Assembly: GCA_030603445.1 (NCBI GenBank)
Contig: JAUVXU010000005.1
Location: 40,926-104,925 of the forward strand
From: Methanomicrobia archaeon
GTDB taxonomy: Archaea > Methanobacteriota_B > Thermococci > Methanofastidiosales > NM3
Direction of reading: 5' to 3'
DNA length: 64,000 nt
Position numbers and translations under genes: made by a program. Shown here one piece after another: positions 16,786 to 25,544 of the stretch. Below the pieces are notes generated by a model. That model ran no database searches and was not told where the DNA came from. It was given only the letters and a program-made list of their open reading frames with translations. How positions within the stretch are numbered: position 1 is the stretch's first letter; every line of letters begins with the position of its first letter.

Positions 16786-17400
16786 TTACATCATGCATAG
16801 TATATCAAATATTATCGATGTGGACCAGTGCAGCAAAAATGATGGCAAAATGCTCCTTGACTCTCTGTCAACATGGCCAAACGCCAGCCCTGCAAAGAAA
16901 GAATAAAACACTTCATTTATGGGTTTTCCAATATGAACATATGTGTATGGGAGCGCTTGAATAAGTATTGCCCAACGGCCTGATCTCTTAAGCCCGGACA
17001 TCATAAAACCCCTAAAGAAAAATTCAGTGGAAAGCATCAAAACACCGACTAATAGCTCCCAGTAAATAAATTCATGCCAAGACCCAAAAACAAAACGGGG
17101 GTAGTAAAGTCTGAAAGCCTCCATTCGGGACCCTACAAGCATGAAGGGAATTGCTATTAGGAAAAGAATAATAAAATAACGTTTTACTAATGCCTTATCC
17201 CCGAGAGAAAGGCCGTATGAAGCAAGTTTCTTTCTCAATAATAACAATATCCCTACAGGGATTATTAGATAAAAAACAGCTTCTTTGCATATGAAACCCT
17301 TGAATGTATAAGAATGCAATGACCGATTAACATACAGCAATGCTAAAGATGCTGCCAAGAAAAAGAAGAATTCATAAGTCTTCCCATTTTTCATAAACAT
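16786..17400 (-). CDS. CPBP-family intramembrane protease (CAAX protease-like)
   Basis: 204-residue polytopic protein of the CPBP/Abi family. Conserved motif 1 is STEFFFRGFM (the Glu and Arg of the E-x3-R signature, with Phe in place of the second Glu), motif 2 is YVHIGKPINEVFYSFFAGLAFGHV, and motif 3 is SFLLHWSTSIIFD. Members cleave prenylated or small membrane peptides, or act in bacteriocin self-immunity; the archaeal roles are unknown. A second ATG two codons in is an equal start candidate. It stands alone between the unknown membrane protein and a divergent methyltransferase. Confidence 0.78.
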   Translation of the reverse strand: MFMKNGKTYEFFFFLAASLALLYVNRSLHSYTFKGFICKEAVFYLIIPVGILLLLRKKLASYGLSLGDKALVKRYFIILFLIAIPFMLVGSRMEAFRLYYPRFVFGSWHEFIYWELLVGVLMLSTEFFFRGFMMSGLKRSGRWAILIQALPYTYVHIGKPINEVFYSFFAGLAFGHVDRESRSILPSFLLHWSTSIIFDILCMM

Positions 17401-17566
17401 AGGGCATCAAGATATTATAAAAACATTTGCAGTAATTAGCAAAATAAGGCAACTCATGCGCTTTATTTTAGGTCCAATTAAGAGATAAAATATAGGATGT
17501 TACGACCTTAATTTTCTAAAGTGATACCAAAAGAATTAATAGGGCTTTTATATGTAGTATTGTACA

Positions 17567-18322
17567 ATGGAAGATGAGAAATACGAGAGCGGCTTTGTTG
17601 ACAAGATACTTGGCGATATATTTTATACAACTACGCAAAAAATCCGAGATGAGATAACCAATATAGCACATGTAGATAAAAATACACATATACTTAATGT
17701 AGCATGCAGAAGCGGAGAAACAGCATTTTTCTTGGCAAAAGAGTTTGGATGCGATGTCATTGGAATTGATTTTTTTGCTGCCCATATTAAAGAAGCAGAA
17801 AAGATTGCACGCAGGGAAAAACTCACAAAAAAAGTAACTTTCAAGAAATGTCATGCTGAAAATATCCCCTTTGATGAGAATACTTTTGATCTTGTAATCC
17901 TAGAACGTTCCTTATCCTGCTACTATAATAAACCAAAGATTATTGAAGAATGTGTAAGGGTGTTGAAAAAAGGGGGAATATTCGCAATGGCCGACTTCAC
18001 GGTAGACCATATATCTGAAGAAGACAAAAATGAACTAAAGGAACTTACCTGCCTTGCAACAGCCTTATCAAACACAGAATATATGGAGCTGATGAAAAAC
18101 CAGCACCTTACAGACATTAAAAACATTTCAAAAGAAGACATTGCTGAAAAAAACACAAAGATATTAATGCAAAAATGGAAGAAGATTCGCCTATTCTCAA
18201 ACATTTTCCTCAAAGTATCATCAGTAGATGCAGGAAAATTCGAGATCATAATGCGAAAAGGCGAAAAGATAATAAAAGAACGTAGGCTTGGATATATGCT
18301 CTTTTATGGCAAAAAAGCCTAA
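17567..18322 (+). CDS. Class I SAM-dependent methyltransferase
   Basis: 251 residues, Rossmann-type methyltransferase (Methyltransf_11/UbiE group). Motif I is ILNVACRSGETAFFLAKEFG (GxG replaced by R-S-G), the ribose-binding acidic residue is in GCDVIGIDF, motif II is AENIPFDENTFDLVILER, and motif post-II is VLKKGGIFAMADF. The substrate is not readable. The C-terminal third is helical and Lys-rich. A TATA-like TTTATATG lies just upstream. Its 3' end overlaps the convergent radical SAM gene by four bases. Confidence 0.8.
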   Translation: MEDEKYESGFVDKILGDIFYTTTQKIRDEITNIAHVDKNTHILNVACRSGETAFFLAKEFGCDVIGIDFFAAHIKEAEKIARREKLTKKVTFKKCHAENIPFDENTFDLVILERSLSCYYNKPKIIEECVRVLKKGGIFAMADFTVDHISEEDKNELKELTCLATALSNTEYMELMKNQHLTDIKNISKEDIAEKNTKILMQKWKKIRLFSNIFLKVSSVDAGKFEIIMRKGEKIIKERRLGYMLFYGKKA

Positions 18323-19377
18323 AGAATCTCTTTTTCAACTAGTATTCGATTGTGGATTGGGTATTCCTTAACTATGGAGAATTCTAAGTCTTTATCTTCC
18401 AGTATATCCTTTAGCTCTTCAGTAGCAGCCCAGCTTGTCAACACCTTTGTCCCACATACCATGACCATGTCGTCGTCACGCTCGAAATACTCATTTATGG
18501 CGTCTATAACTTGATTCCGTTTTGGTAGTGTAAATGCCTCTATCTCTCCTCGAACTATCAAACCGTCCTCATCCACATCCTCATACTTCGCTTTTACATT
18601 GTTTGCGCGGCGCTTGAGACGTTCGCGCAGCTGTACTCCATCCTTAAATCCAGAAGAACAGTAGTGCACCGACAAATCCAAATCCTGTGTTTCCTTTATT
18701 ACCTCAAGTGCTATCTCTTCGCTTCCAAGGACTGAATTGGAGTTATCGGAAAATCTCATTCCAAGCTTTCTAAGAGCAGATGCATTTGTCTCAGAATACT
18801 CAAGTTCGTTGATGTTAAGAAATTTTACCCCTATATTATCCAGATAAGCTGCAAATTCGAGTATTTCCTCCTTCTTATCAGGTATAACAGGTATCTCTGC
18901 ACCCACATCAAGATCATATGCCAGCGCTAGATCCAATTTACCCCAATTTTCCTTTTTAGGATGGAACCTTATCTCATCTATGACATTTTCAAGATAACCT
19001 AGCGCCATTTTATCCACTAACGTGCCAGATGTGTAAAGGTGAATGTGGTGGTCCTTAAATGTGTCTTTTAAAAGTGTGGCATATGTTATAGTATCATCAA
19101 GGACCATGATGGGGTCTCCCCCGGTTATTCCGGTCCCCATGGCCCCGCTCTTGTATGCCTCATCGATTATTTCATCCTTATTTGTTATCCTGCGCTCGTT
19201 GGCCCATGTATCCCAACTGCCTTTTCTCTTCTTTGAAAGTGGACAATAATAACAGTCCTCAAGGCATATACCATTCATGAACAGGACAAGTTTTGCACCC
19301 TTTGCACACTGCATGCATCCTTTGGGAAGTGTCCCATTGTATGTCCCTTCAGGAAAAGCTTCCATATGCATATACAA
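18319..19377 (-). CDS. Radical SAM protein, archaeal COG2108 type
   Basis: 352 residues. An N-terminal CMQCAKGAK pair precedes the radical SAM motif GICLEDCYYCPLSKKRKGS, then TGITGGDPIMVLD. The C-terminal part from about 260 (VRGEIEAFTLP, VMVCGTKVLTSWAATEELKD) lacks extra iron-sulfur cysteines. This set of features defines a mostly archaeal family of unknown function. Three in-frame ATGs lie close together (19377, 19371, 19365); with the TATA-like element at 19388-19397 about 26 bases away the transcript would be nearly leaderless, and MEAFPEG at 19365 is the most conserved-looking start. Confidence 0.8.
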   Translation of the reverse strand: MYMHMEAFPEGTYNGTLPKGCMQCAKGAKLVLFMNGICLEDCYYCPLSKKRKGSWDTWANERRITNKDEIIDEAYKSGAMGTGITGGDPIMVLDDTITYATLLKDTFKDHHIHLYTSGTLVDKMALGYLENVIDEIRFHPKKENWGKLDLALAYDLDVGAEIPVIPDKKEEILEFAAYLDNIGVKFLNINELEYSETNASALRKLGMRFSDNSNSVLGSEEIALEVIKETQDLDLSVHYCSSGFKDGVQLRERLKRRANNVKAKYEDVDEDGLIVRGEIEAFTLPKRNQVIDAINEYFERDDDMVMVCGTKVLTSWAATEELKDILEDKDLEFSIVKEYPIHNRILVEKEIL

Positions 19378-19387
19378 ACATAAAAAG

Positions 19388-19397
19388 ATTTAAATAA
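19388..19397. promoter_or_regulatory. TATA-like element between radical SAM gene and tRNA-Arg
   Basis: ATTTAAATAA is symmetric and sits about 27-36 bases before the tRNA-Arg 5' end and a few bases before the divergent radical SAM gene start, so it can serve the tRNA promoter and perhaps both directions. Confidence 0.5.
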
Positions 19398-19423
19398 GTT
19401 TTCTGTACAGACTGATACTGCGT

Positions 19424-19496
19424 GCCCTCGTGGTCTAGTGGATACGATGTTAGCTTGCGGAGCTGAAGATCCCGAGTTCGAATCTCGGCGAGGGCG
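19424..19496 (+). tRNA. tRNA-Arg (anticodon GCG)
   Basis: Cloverleaf read by hand: acceptor GCCCTCG pairs with CGAGGGC, anticodon stem TTAGC/GCTGA around loop TTGCGGA (anticodon GCG, reading CGC and CGU), T arm CCGAG-TTCGAAT-CTCGG, discriminator G. No CCA is encoded and there is no intron. Confidence 0.95.
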
Positions 19497-19587
19497 CCTT
19501 TCTAAGATTATTTAATAGAAACGTTGCATAGCATAATGCTCGCGCTGGCAAAGGTAAAGGATTTCTTATAAACAGATTTTATAAAAA

Positions 19588-19743
19588 CTAGATAGCAGCT
19601 TTCTTTAGATCTGTATTTTTTAAAATATCGGGCTGGATATCTGAAACAATATCCAAAGAAATTATCTCTTTGCTAGAAGAGATTACATCTTTATCATGTT
19701 TATCCAACTTCATCATGTAGTCCATGCCCATGCTCTGCACCAT
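19588..19743 (-). CDS. Possible small protein, 51 aa (perhaps frameshifted)
   Basis: An open frame beginning MVQSMGMDYMMKLDKHDKD and ending ILKNTDLKKAAI fills part of the 480-base stretch between tRNA-Arg and the DMT transporter. Upstream, across a run of eight T (minus strand), another ATG at 19781 opens MYENEVIDIVFF in a different frame. One extra T would join the two into a single 64-residue protein. A TTATATAAT box lies over that upstream ATG. I do not recognise a family. It may be real, a pseudogene, or chance; the rest of this stretch (19497-19587, 19782-19976) shows no gene. Confidence 0.3.
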   Translation of the reverse strand: MVQSMGMDYMMKLDKHDKDVISSSKEIISLDIVSDIQPDILKNTDLKKAAI

Positions 19744-19976
19744 AAAAAAAATACTATATCAATTACTTCATTTTCATACATTATATAATAACCTTTTCCC
19801 TTATCTTAAGTTATAATATGTAAAGATGAAATAGAAGCGCCTTCTGCTTAGCTCCTCAAAAACGTTTAAAAGATGGTGGTACAAACTAAAGATAGAATTC
19901 TTTTAACTCATGGATGCTAGATATATCTCTTAGTAGGTCCAGATTAGAATATGTAACAAATTCTGGTGAAACCCAT

Positions 19977-20855
19977 ATGGAATCGAAGGAAAGCCTTATT
20001 GGGGTAATATACACGCTCGTGGCTGTGGTACTTTGGAGCATTATTGGGCTATTTGTGCGCCAGATACCAGAAATTGGGCCTGGATTAAACGTGTTTTACA
20101 GATTTGTATTTGCAACAGCGGCATTATTTCTATACGCACTGTCCCAAGGAAAACTAAATACTCTGCGCATCAAAAAGAGGGAACTGCCACAATTGATCAT
20201 TCCTGGTTTTTTATTATCCTTTACCATGTATACGTATACAATAGGATTGAAGACAACGACAATCGCAAACACTGTCTTTTTGCAACAGCTTGCACCAATT
20301 TATGTCCTAGTGTTAACTTACCTGTTCCTCGATGAGCGTGTTACAAAGCATACTGCAAGTGCGGTGGGTATAGGCATTTGCGGTGGGCTTGTGATACTAG
20401 CATTTGACTATGGGTCCGCCGCAATAGGAGGCAGTCACTTCTACGGAGATATCATAGCCACCATATCAGGATTTGGATGGGCAACCTACACCATATCAAT
20501 GCGTATATTAGGAAAGAGGCTAGATGGGCTAAAATCTACATTCTGGGTGTTTCTCTTAGGCACAGTAATCATGTCCCCTTTTAGCATCGAATCTGGCACC
20601 CTGACGCCTTTTTCCATGTTCATGCTACTAATCCTCGGAATCCTCTGTACTGCGTTGCCTTTCATATTGTATAACATTGCACTAAGGCACCTGGAAGCAG
20701 CCAGAGCCTCCGTGATAGTGCTTCTGGAAGGCGTGATGAGCGGCATATGGGCTTACATCATACTTAATGAAAATGTAAATTTAGGGACCATCCTTGGAGG
20801 CGCACTAATAATTGTCGCCACAGGGATAATCCTTATGGAAAAAAAGAATAAATAA
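19977..20855 (+). CDS. EamA/DMT-family transporter
   Basis: 292 residues with ten membrane helices in two EamA repeats, the pattern of drug/metabolite transporters. Characteristic pieces are WSIIGLFVRQIP, FYRFVFATAALFLYA, TTTIANTVFLQQLAPIYVLV with LFLDERVT at the end of repeat 1, and ASVIVLLEGVMSGIWAYIILNE in repeat 2. I chose the ATG at 19977 because GGTGA precedes it at good spacing; the frame is open further upstream from an ATG at 19914. Export of amino acids or other metabolites is typical; the substrate is unknown. Confidence 0.85.
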   Translation: MESKESLIGVIYTLVAVVLWSIIGLFVRQIPEIGPGLNVFYRFVFATAALFLYALSQGKLNTLRIKKRELPQLIIPGFLLSFTMYTYTIGLKTTTIANTVFLQQLAPIYVLVLTYLFLDERVTKHTASAVGIGICGGLVILAFDYGSAAIGGSHFYGDIIATISGFGWATYTISMRILGKRLDGLKSTFWVFLLGTVIMSPFSIESGTLTPFSMFMLLILGILCTALPFILYNIALRHLEAARASVIVLLEGVMSGIWAYIILNENVNLGTILGGALIIVATGIILMEKKNK

Positions 20856-20865
20856 AAAACATTAT

Positions 20866-21957
20866 TTATTTTTTCATTGCTTCCCAGATTATATGCGATA
20901 TGTCCTCCACAGGGGTATTTATATTCATTTCCTCCTTGACGCCATCAAAATGGTGTAGGCAAAAAGGACAATATGTCACTATCTTATCTGAATCGCCGGC
21001 CTTGTCAAACGACACCGCCGCTATTTTATTCGCAATTTCCGGATAATTGGGTTTTACCCCTGCAGGAGCGCCACAACAAAATCGTTCTTTGTTGAACGGC
21101 TCAGTAAACTTGAAACCTATTTTTCCAAGCAGTTCTCGCGGAATGTCATACATTGCTACCATTGGGCATGCATCTTTTACCATTACAGTTCCAGATTCCT
21201 TGTTAAACTGAATTTTTCCTTCATCATAAAGATCTTTGAAAAATTCAAGTGCATGCACTACTTCATACTTTGGTTCCCTGTATAATGTGGGATATACATT
21301 TTTTAGAACGCCGTAACAGGAAGGGCATGAAACAAGCAGCCTTTTCACTCCCTGGGATTCTACGTACAATGTATACTTCTTTGCAAGCTCCTTTGCCTCG
21401 TCCATGTGCCCGTTATCTATCAGAAAAAGACCGCAGCACAGCTCTTCTGACAGTATCTTTGGCTTAATTCCACATGAATTTAAGATCCTAATAGTGTCTT
21501 GTGCAATTCCTATGTTCTTAAAAGCAACCCAGCACCCCGCCATGTATGCAAGTGATGGATCGTCTGAAAACTCCAGGTCCTCAGTTACCCAACTTGCTAT
21601 GCGCCCTTCGTTATCAAGCCCTTTTGGATTATATTTGGTGGATATATTATTTGAGATATGCGACGTTTTTTGTGGCTCTCTTCCCTGTTTTGCAATAAGG
21701 CTTCTCTCGTATTGTATTATGCCTGTTATATCTATGTTAGAAGAGCATACATCATCACATGCCTTACATCTTGTGCATAAGTAAATTGAGTCCAACTCAT
21801 CCTTATCCAGTGGTTCGTTGTTCTCCACCTTGGTAAGTAGTTTTATTTTATTATCGGGAGAATATACTTCCTTATCAGAAACGACACAAATGGGGCATAT
21901 CTCCCTGCACTTGTCACACTCTGTGCAAGATTCTATTTGTTCTGTATAATCGGTCAT
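20866..21957 (-). CDS. HdrD/GlpC-like iron-sulfur protein (CCG domains)
   Basis: 363 residues. An N-terminal ferredoxin part has two [4Fe-4S] sets, CTECDKCREICPIC and CTRCKACDDVC, followed by two cysteine-rich CCG domains (LSEELCCG...SCPSC near 170-210, RFCCGAPAG...YCPFC near 305-340). This is the architecture of HdrD, GlpC and LutA-like subunits that pass electrons to disulfides or from oxidases. No partner (HdrE, FAD subunit) is adjacent, so the physiological acceptor is open. It converges on the transporter gene with a 10-base gap. It supports an anaerobic redox metabolism. Confidence 0.85.
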   Translation of the reverse strand: MTDYTEQIESCTECDKCREICPICVVSDKEVYSPDNKIKLLTKVENNEPLDKDELDSIYLCTRCKACDDVCSSNIDITGIIQYERSLIAKQGREPQKTSHISNNISTKYNPKGLDNEGRIASWVTEDLEFSDDPSLAYMAGCWVAFKNIGIAQDTIRILNSCGIKPKILSEELCCGLFLIDNGHMDEAKELAKKYTLYVESQGVKRLLVSCPSCYGVLKNVYPTLYREPKYEVVHALEFFKDLYDEGKIQFNKESGTVMVKDACPMVAMYDIPRELLGKIGFKFTEPFNKERFCCGAPAGVKPNYPEIANKIAAVSFDKAGDSDKIVTYCPFCLHHFDGVKEEMNINTPVEDISHIIWEAMKK

Positions 21958-22090
21958 GATATCGCCAGCTTAAAATATCCAATACCTAGCTCTAATATTA
22001 GTTTTTATAATTTATAAATAATCCGGTATATCTAGCATTCGCTAAACGTTTATATACTGCCTTCTCTTAAAGAATGCAAGGTGAAATTTC

Positions 22091-22582
22091 ATGAAACCAT
22101 ATCCTGTCCTTTTGATAGCAATCGCGCTTTTAGGATGCATCACAGGCGGACCCGGGGGAGAAGTGACTGAGGCAGGCGAACTTAAAGTATTCACTAATTT
22201 ATCGGAAGGTTTTAGCATTTCCTACCCCTTATCATGGGATGAGGACATTGAAGGTCAGATACTATTCGAAAAAGATGGGTTGCCCGCCTTAGGTATAAAG
22301 GAGAGCTTTGTAAAAGACAGGGAAAAAGAGATAGAACGCGTCAAGGAAAACTTCACGGATGATAACAACTACACAGTGATTAAAACCAGCATAGAATCCT
22401 ATAATGACATTTCTTTTGAACGGCTTGACATGTGGTACGATGATTCCGAAACAAAGCTTTATGCAATATTACTAATTACAATAAATGACAAACACCTCTA
22501 CCAGTTCCTCTATTTGGGGGAAGATGAAGCATCAACACAGGATGCCGTACTGCTGACAATAGGCACCCTGACATTCGTATAG
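22091..22582 (+). CDS. Lipoprotein, PsbP-like fold candidate
   Basis: 163 residues: signal peptide with lipobox-like LLGCITGG, then a domain starting FTNLSEGFSISYPLSWDED, the opening of PsbP-like or DUF1795-type secreted domains, with beta-rich pattern to the end. It is probably lipid-anchored at the outer face of the cytoplasmic membrane. Function unknown. GGTGAAATTTC before the ATG gives a ribosome-binding site, and TTTATATACTG near 22050 is a good TATA box. It is a single-gene unit convergent with trmG10. Confidence 0.75.
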   Translation: MKPYPVLLIAIALLGCITGGPGGEVTEAGELKVFTNLSEGFSISYPLSWDEDIEGQILFEKDGLPALGIKESFVKDREKEIERVKENFTDDNNYTVIKTSIESYNDISFERLDMWYDDSETKLYAILLITINDKHLYQFLYLGEDEASTQDAVLLTIGTLTFV

Positions 22583-22635
22583 GCGCATCCGGCTTTAAAG
22601 CAGATGTAAAATGTTAGTTATGGAATCTAAAAGAA

Positions 22636-23622
22636 CTATTTTACTTTCCTTAAAACAAAGATATGTCGTTCTAGGGACTTATGAACACGTACAATTAACT
22701 CATGTTCCACAACAAATCCGAATCTGGAAAAATCATAATGAATGGGCAAAACTATCACTGCCCTGTCCTTGCACCTGTCATATATTGAGAGAAATGATTG
22801 TTCATACAACACATCCCTTGAGCCATCCACAACAGTTGATTTCCCATACGGCACATCGGTCACCACAGTTTCAAATGTGCAAGGAAATGTTGCATCTATT
22901 TGTGTTGCATCGCCTTGGCGTATATCTCCATTTATGCCATAAAATTCTAAATTCCTCTTAGATCCATAGACCATCTTTTTTTCTATATCAATCCCAAAGA
23001 CATCGATTCCCATGAGCCCCGCTTCAATTAGAATACCACCAGTTCCACAGAAAGGATCTAGTACCTCCCTTGTGGATTGTGAAAGATTGACAAGAGCGCG
23101 TGCCATCCTCGGGTCAAGTGAAGATGGATGAAAGTACGGCCTATACTGGGGTTTTCTTTTTGCAAATGATTTGGTATCGTTGGCAATGATCTGTTTTCCA
23201 ACATAGATGGACCCGTTAACATGCAAGCCGAATACGAGCTGGGAGGGATTTGTTAGGTCGGTGGGCGCAGCCACATGCTCTGTTATTTGTCTAGACAACC
23301 TTTGCTCCTCTGATAGTGAATTGATCCCTTTGTCTATTTTTTTTACCCTAACACAAAAAGAGGTTTCATCCATAAGCGAGCATATGCGCAGAGGATCCAA
23401 AGTACCGGTTTCAGGGCGTATCTGCCCAAGTAGCTCCAGTACCTTATGTGTCATTGCAAGGCGTGAAAATAATTTGCAAGGCACAGCTTCGCTTTCTAGC
23501 AAAAGCATCTGTCTAGCTTCATCCTTTATCGTATAAGGAATAGAATAAGCATTGAAAATTGCCATTATCTCTGCACGTGCCACAGATTCATACTCTCCAT
23601 TAAGATAAAATAAATAGTCCAT
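22636..23622 (-). CDS. tRNA (guanine-10-N2)-dimethyltransferase Trm-G10
   Basis: 328 residues: an N-terminal THUMP-containing part (to about 150) and a Rossmann methyltransferase domain with DPFCGTGGILIEAGLMG near 190 and the catalytic motif TDVPYGKS near 260. In archaea this enzyme makes N2-methyl and N2,N2-dimethyl guanosine at tRNA position 10. The catalytic motif is usually D-P-P-Y; here the second residue is Val, a mild oddity that should not abolish activity. It follows birA with an 8-base gap, so the two are probably co-transcribed. Confidence 0.87.
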   Translation of the reverse strand: MDYLFYLNGEYESVARAEIMAIFNAYSIPYTIKDEARQMLLLESEAVPCKLFSRLAMTHKVLELLGQIRPETGTLDPLRICSLMDETSFCVRVKKIDKGINSLSEEQRLSRQITEHVAAPTDLTNPSQLVFGLHVNGSIYVGKQIIANDTKSFAKRKPQYRPYFHPSSLDPRMARALVNLSQSTREVLDPFCGTGGILIEAGLMGIDVFGIDIEKKMVYGSKRNLEFYGINGDIRQGDATQIDATFPCTFETVVTDVPYGKSTVVDGSRDVLYEQSFLSIYDRCKDRAVIVLPIHYDFSRFGFVVEHELIVRVHKSLERHIFVLRKVK

Positions 23623-23630
23623 CCACCCAC

Positions 23631-24575
23631 CTACAATGGCCTCAAAAACTGCACATCGCCCACAAGTATCTCCTCACGCTTTTCATCAAACTCAAGGATA
23701 ATTGCTCCATCGTCGTTTATGTCAACTACTTTCCCGACCTTTTCGCTCCCGAGGAACGAGATACGGACGAACTTTCCTATCGTATTTGAAATACTTCTGG
23801 AATAGTCCATGATATTTTTAAAATCTTTTTGCTCAAAAAGAGTATATTCGGCCTTGGAAGTATTGAGCAAAGCAACTAGAAACTGGTTGCGGTCTACTGT
23901 CCTTGATAGTATATTCTTTATAGACGTGGCATTTATGTCTTCAGGCATATCATTATTGACATTTATCCCCACCCCAACCACAACATAATGGATAAGGTCT
24001 GTATCAGACGAAACAAGAATGGAAACGCCGCATAGTTTCTTTTCACCATAATAAACATCATTTGGCCACTTCATCTGCACCTTTATCCCATACACGCTAT
24101 CTAGTGCCTTGGCAACAGCATTAGCAGCTACGAAGTTTAGCACCGAAGCGTGGGACGGTTGGCAGCGTGGGCGCAATATAAACGAGAACCAAAGCCCGCC
24201 TGGGGGGGATAACCATTCCCTATCCATGCGCCCCCTTCCTGCATCCTGCACTTCAGATACTACGGACGTGAGCTCTGGTGCACCGTCAAGGGCTAATTTT
24301 TTTGCATATGTGTTTGTGGAACCAATCACATCAAAACTATAAACAGGCATGAAGCCTGTCTCCCTCTCTATAAATTCCGGGACAATAATATCTGGAAATG
24401 ATAATAATTGGTATCCCTTATTGGTGCGCGAAGTGATTACAAATCCTTTCCCTTTTAAGTATGCGACCCTCTTAGATACTGCCTGGCGCGTTATGCCTAA
24501 TTTTTTAGCTATATATTCCCCAGAAACAAAATTATCTTGATCATCCAAGAGAATTTTTAATACTTCGTCAGCCAT
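23631..24575 (-). CDS. birA: Biotin-protein ligase with N-terminal HTH (BirA)
   Basis: 314 residues. The N-terminal winged helix (SGEYIAKKLGITRQAVSKRVAYLKGKGF) is fused to the ligase domain with SEVQDAGRGRMDREWLSPPG (biotinyl-AMP binding), MKWPNDVYYGEKKLCGV and VGVGINVNND, then the C-terminal SH3-like domain (GKVVDINDDGAIIL). It biotinylates carboxylase carrier domains, and the HTH suggests self-regulated transcription as in bacterial BirA. Two-domain BirA is commoner in bacteria than archaea. No biotin carrier gene is in the window. Confidence 0.9.
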   Translation of the reverse strand: MADEVLKILLDDQDNFVSGEYIAKKLGITRQAVSKRVAYLKGKGFVITSRTNKGYQLLSFPDIIVPEFIERETGFMPVYSFDVIGSTNTYAKKLALDGAPELTSVVSEVQDAGRGRMDREWLSPPGGLWFSFILRPRCQPSHASVLNFVAANAVAKALDSVYGIKVQMKWPNDVYYGEKKLCGVSILVSSDTDLIHYVVVGVGINVNNDMPEDINATSIKNILSRTVDRNQFLVALLNTSKAEYTLFEQKDFKNIMDYSRSISNTIGKFVRISFLGSEKVGKVVDINDDGAIILEFDEKREEILVGDVQFLRPL

Positions 24576-24615
24576 TGCTTACAACAAAAAGAAAGAGAAA
24601 ATAAAAATATTGCTA

Positions 24616-25296
24616 TTAAAATCCCATATCCTTGATAAGCTCGTTAAGAAGCGTTACATCCTCTCGCTCTTTTTTCAAAACTATCTTCCCTAGACTAAAG
24701 ATATCATAAAGCGATTTTCCACTGCTTATTTCCTTTTTAATTTTCTCTTCCATCTCAAGTGAATCCTTGGCCTTGGACAAGACATGATCAATATACTTAT
24801 CGGATATGACAACAATGCCATCGTCATCCCCTAGTATGTAGTCTCCTGGCCTAACTGTTGCTCCCCCACATGTTATGGTAGTTTCCAGTTCGCCAATAGA
24901 ACAAATAGAACCATCCCTGGGAGATGAAGCTATGGCGTAGATTGGAAAGTCTAGCTCTCGTATTGAATCTAGGTCCCTGACTGAGCCATCAATTATGACA
25001 GCGGCGATATTTTTCATTTTCGCCTCTAAGGTCATTAAACTTCCCCAAATGGCAGCCTCTGTATATCCGCCCCCATCTATTACAATGATCGAGCCCTTTG
25101 GTGCATCATGAAGTGCCCAATAGCAAGTCAACATGTCTCCTGGGGGCGTTGTTGCCGTAAAAGCCCTACCAACTACCTTAGTGCCTACTTCAAATGGTTT
25201 TATAGATGAATGCATTATACCTTTTCCACCTAACACATCGGCAGCAGAAGCTGTCGTTATTTTTTTTAATGCCACCAAATTTTCATGCGTTCCCAT
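24616..25296 (-). CDS. RraA-family protein (aldolase-like fold)
   Basis: 226 residues of the RraA/HMG-aldolase superfamily: STTASAADVLGGKG-like N terminus, VVGRAFTAT, IIVIDGGGYTEAAIWGSLMTLEAK and VIIDGSVRDLDSI with the Arg and Asp that bind pyruvate and metal in aldolase members, followed by VRPGDYILGDDDGIVVI. Members are 4-hydroxy-4-methyl-2-oxoglutarate/oxaloacetate lyases, or RNase E regulators in E. coli; in archaea the role is unproven. The extra C-terminal helical segment (about 175-226) is longer than in minimal RraA. Apparently a single gene. Confidence 0.8.
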   Translation of the reverse strand: MGTHENLVALKKITTASAADVLGGKGIMHSSIKPFEVGTKVVGRAFTATTPPGDMLTCYWALHDAPKGSIIVIDGGGYTEAAIWGSLMTLEAKMKNIAAVIIDGSVRDLDSIRELDFPIYAIASSPRDGSICSIGELETTITCGGATVRPGDYILGDDDGIVVISDKYIDHVLSKAKDSLEMEEKIKKEISSGKSLYDIFSLGKIVLKKEREDVTLLNELIKDMGF

Positions 25297-25466
25297 AGAA
25301 TATTCCTCCCATGATAATATACTATTTTAAAATATATAAATTTTTGTCATGCCTGCTGGCAAGGGTAGCTAAAAAATCTACAAAAAAACAGAGGTAAACC
25401 AATATACAGTTTGTTAACTGGTTTTGTAAAATCTCTTAAATCATTAGTTATTATAAACAGAAAAAG

Positions 25467-25540
<74 letters not shown>

Positions 25541-25544
25541 CTTG

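Noticed and set aside
17567-18322. Methyltransferase considered as arsenite methyltransferase ArsM
   Set aside because: The expected conserved cysteine arrangement is not evident, and it is 9 kb from the arsR cluster.
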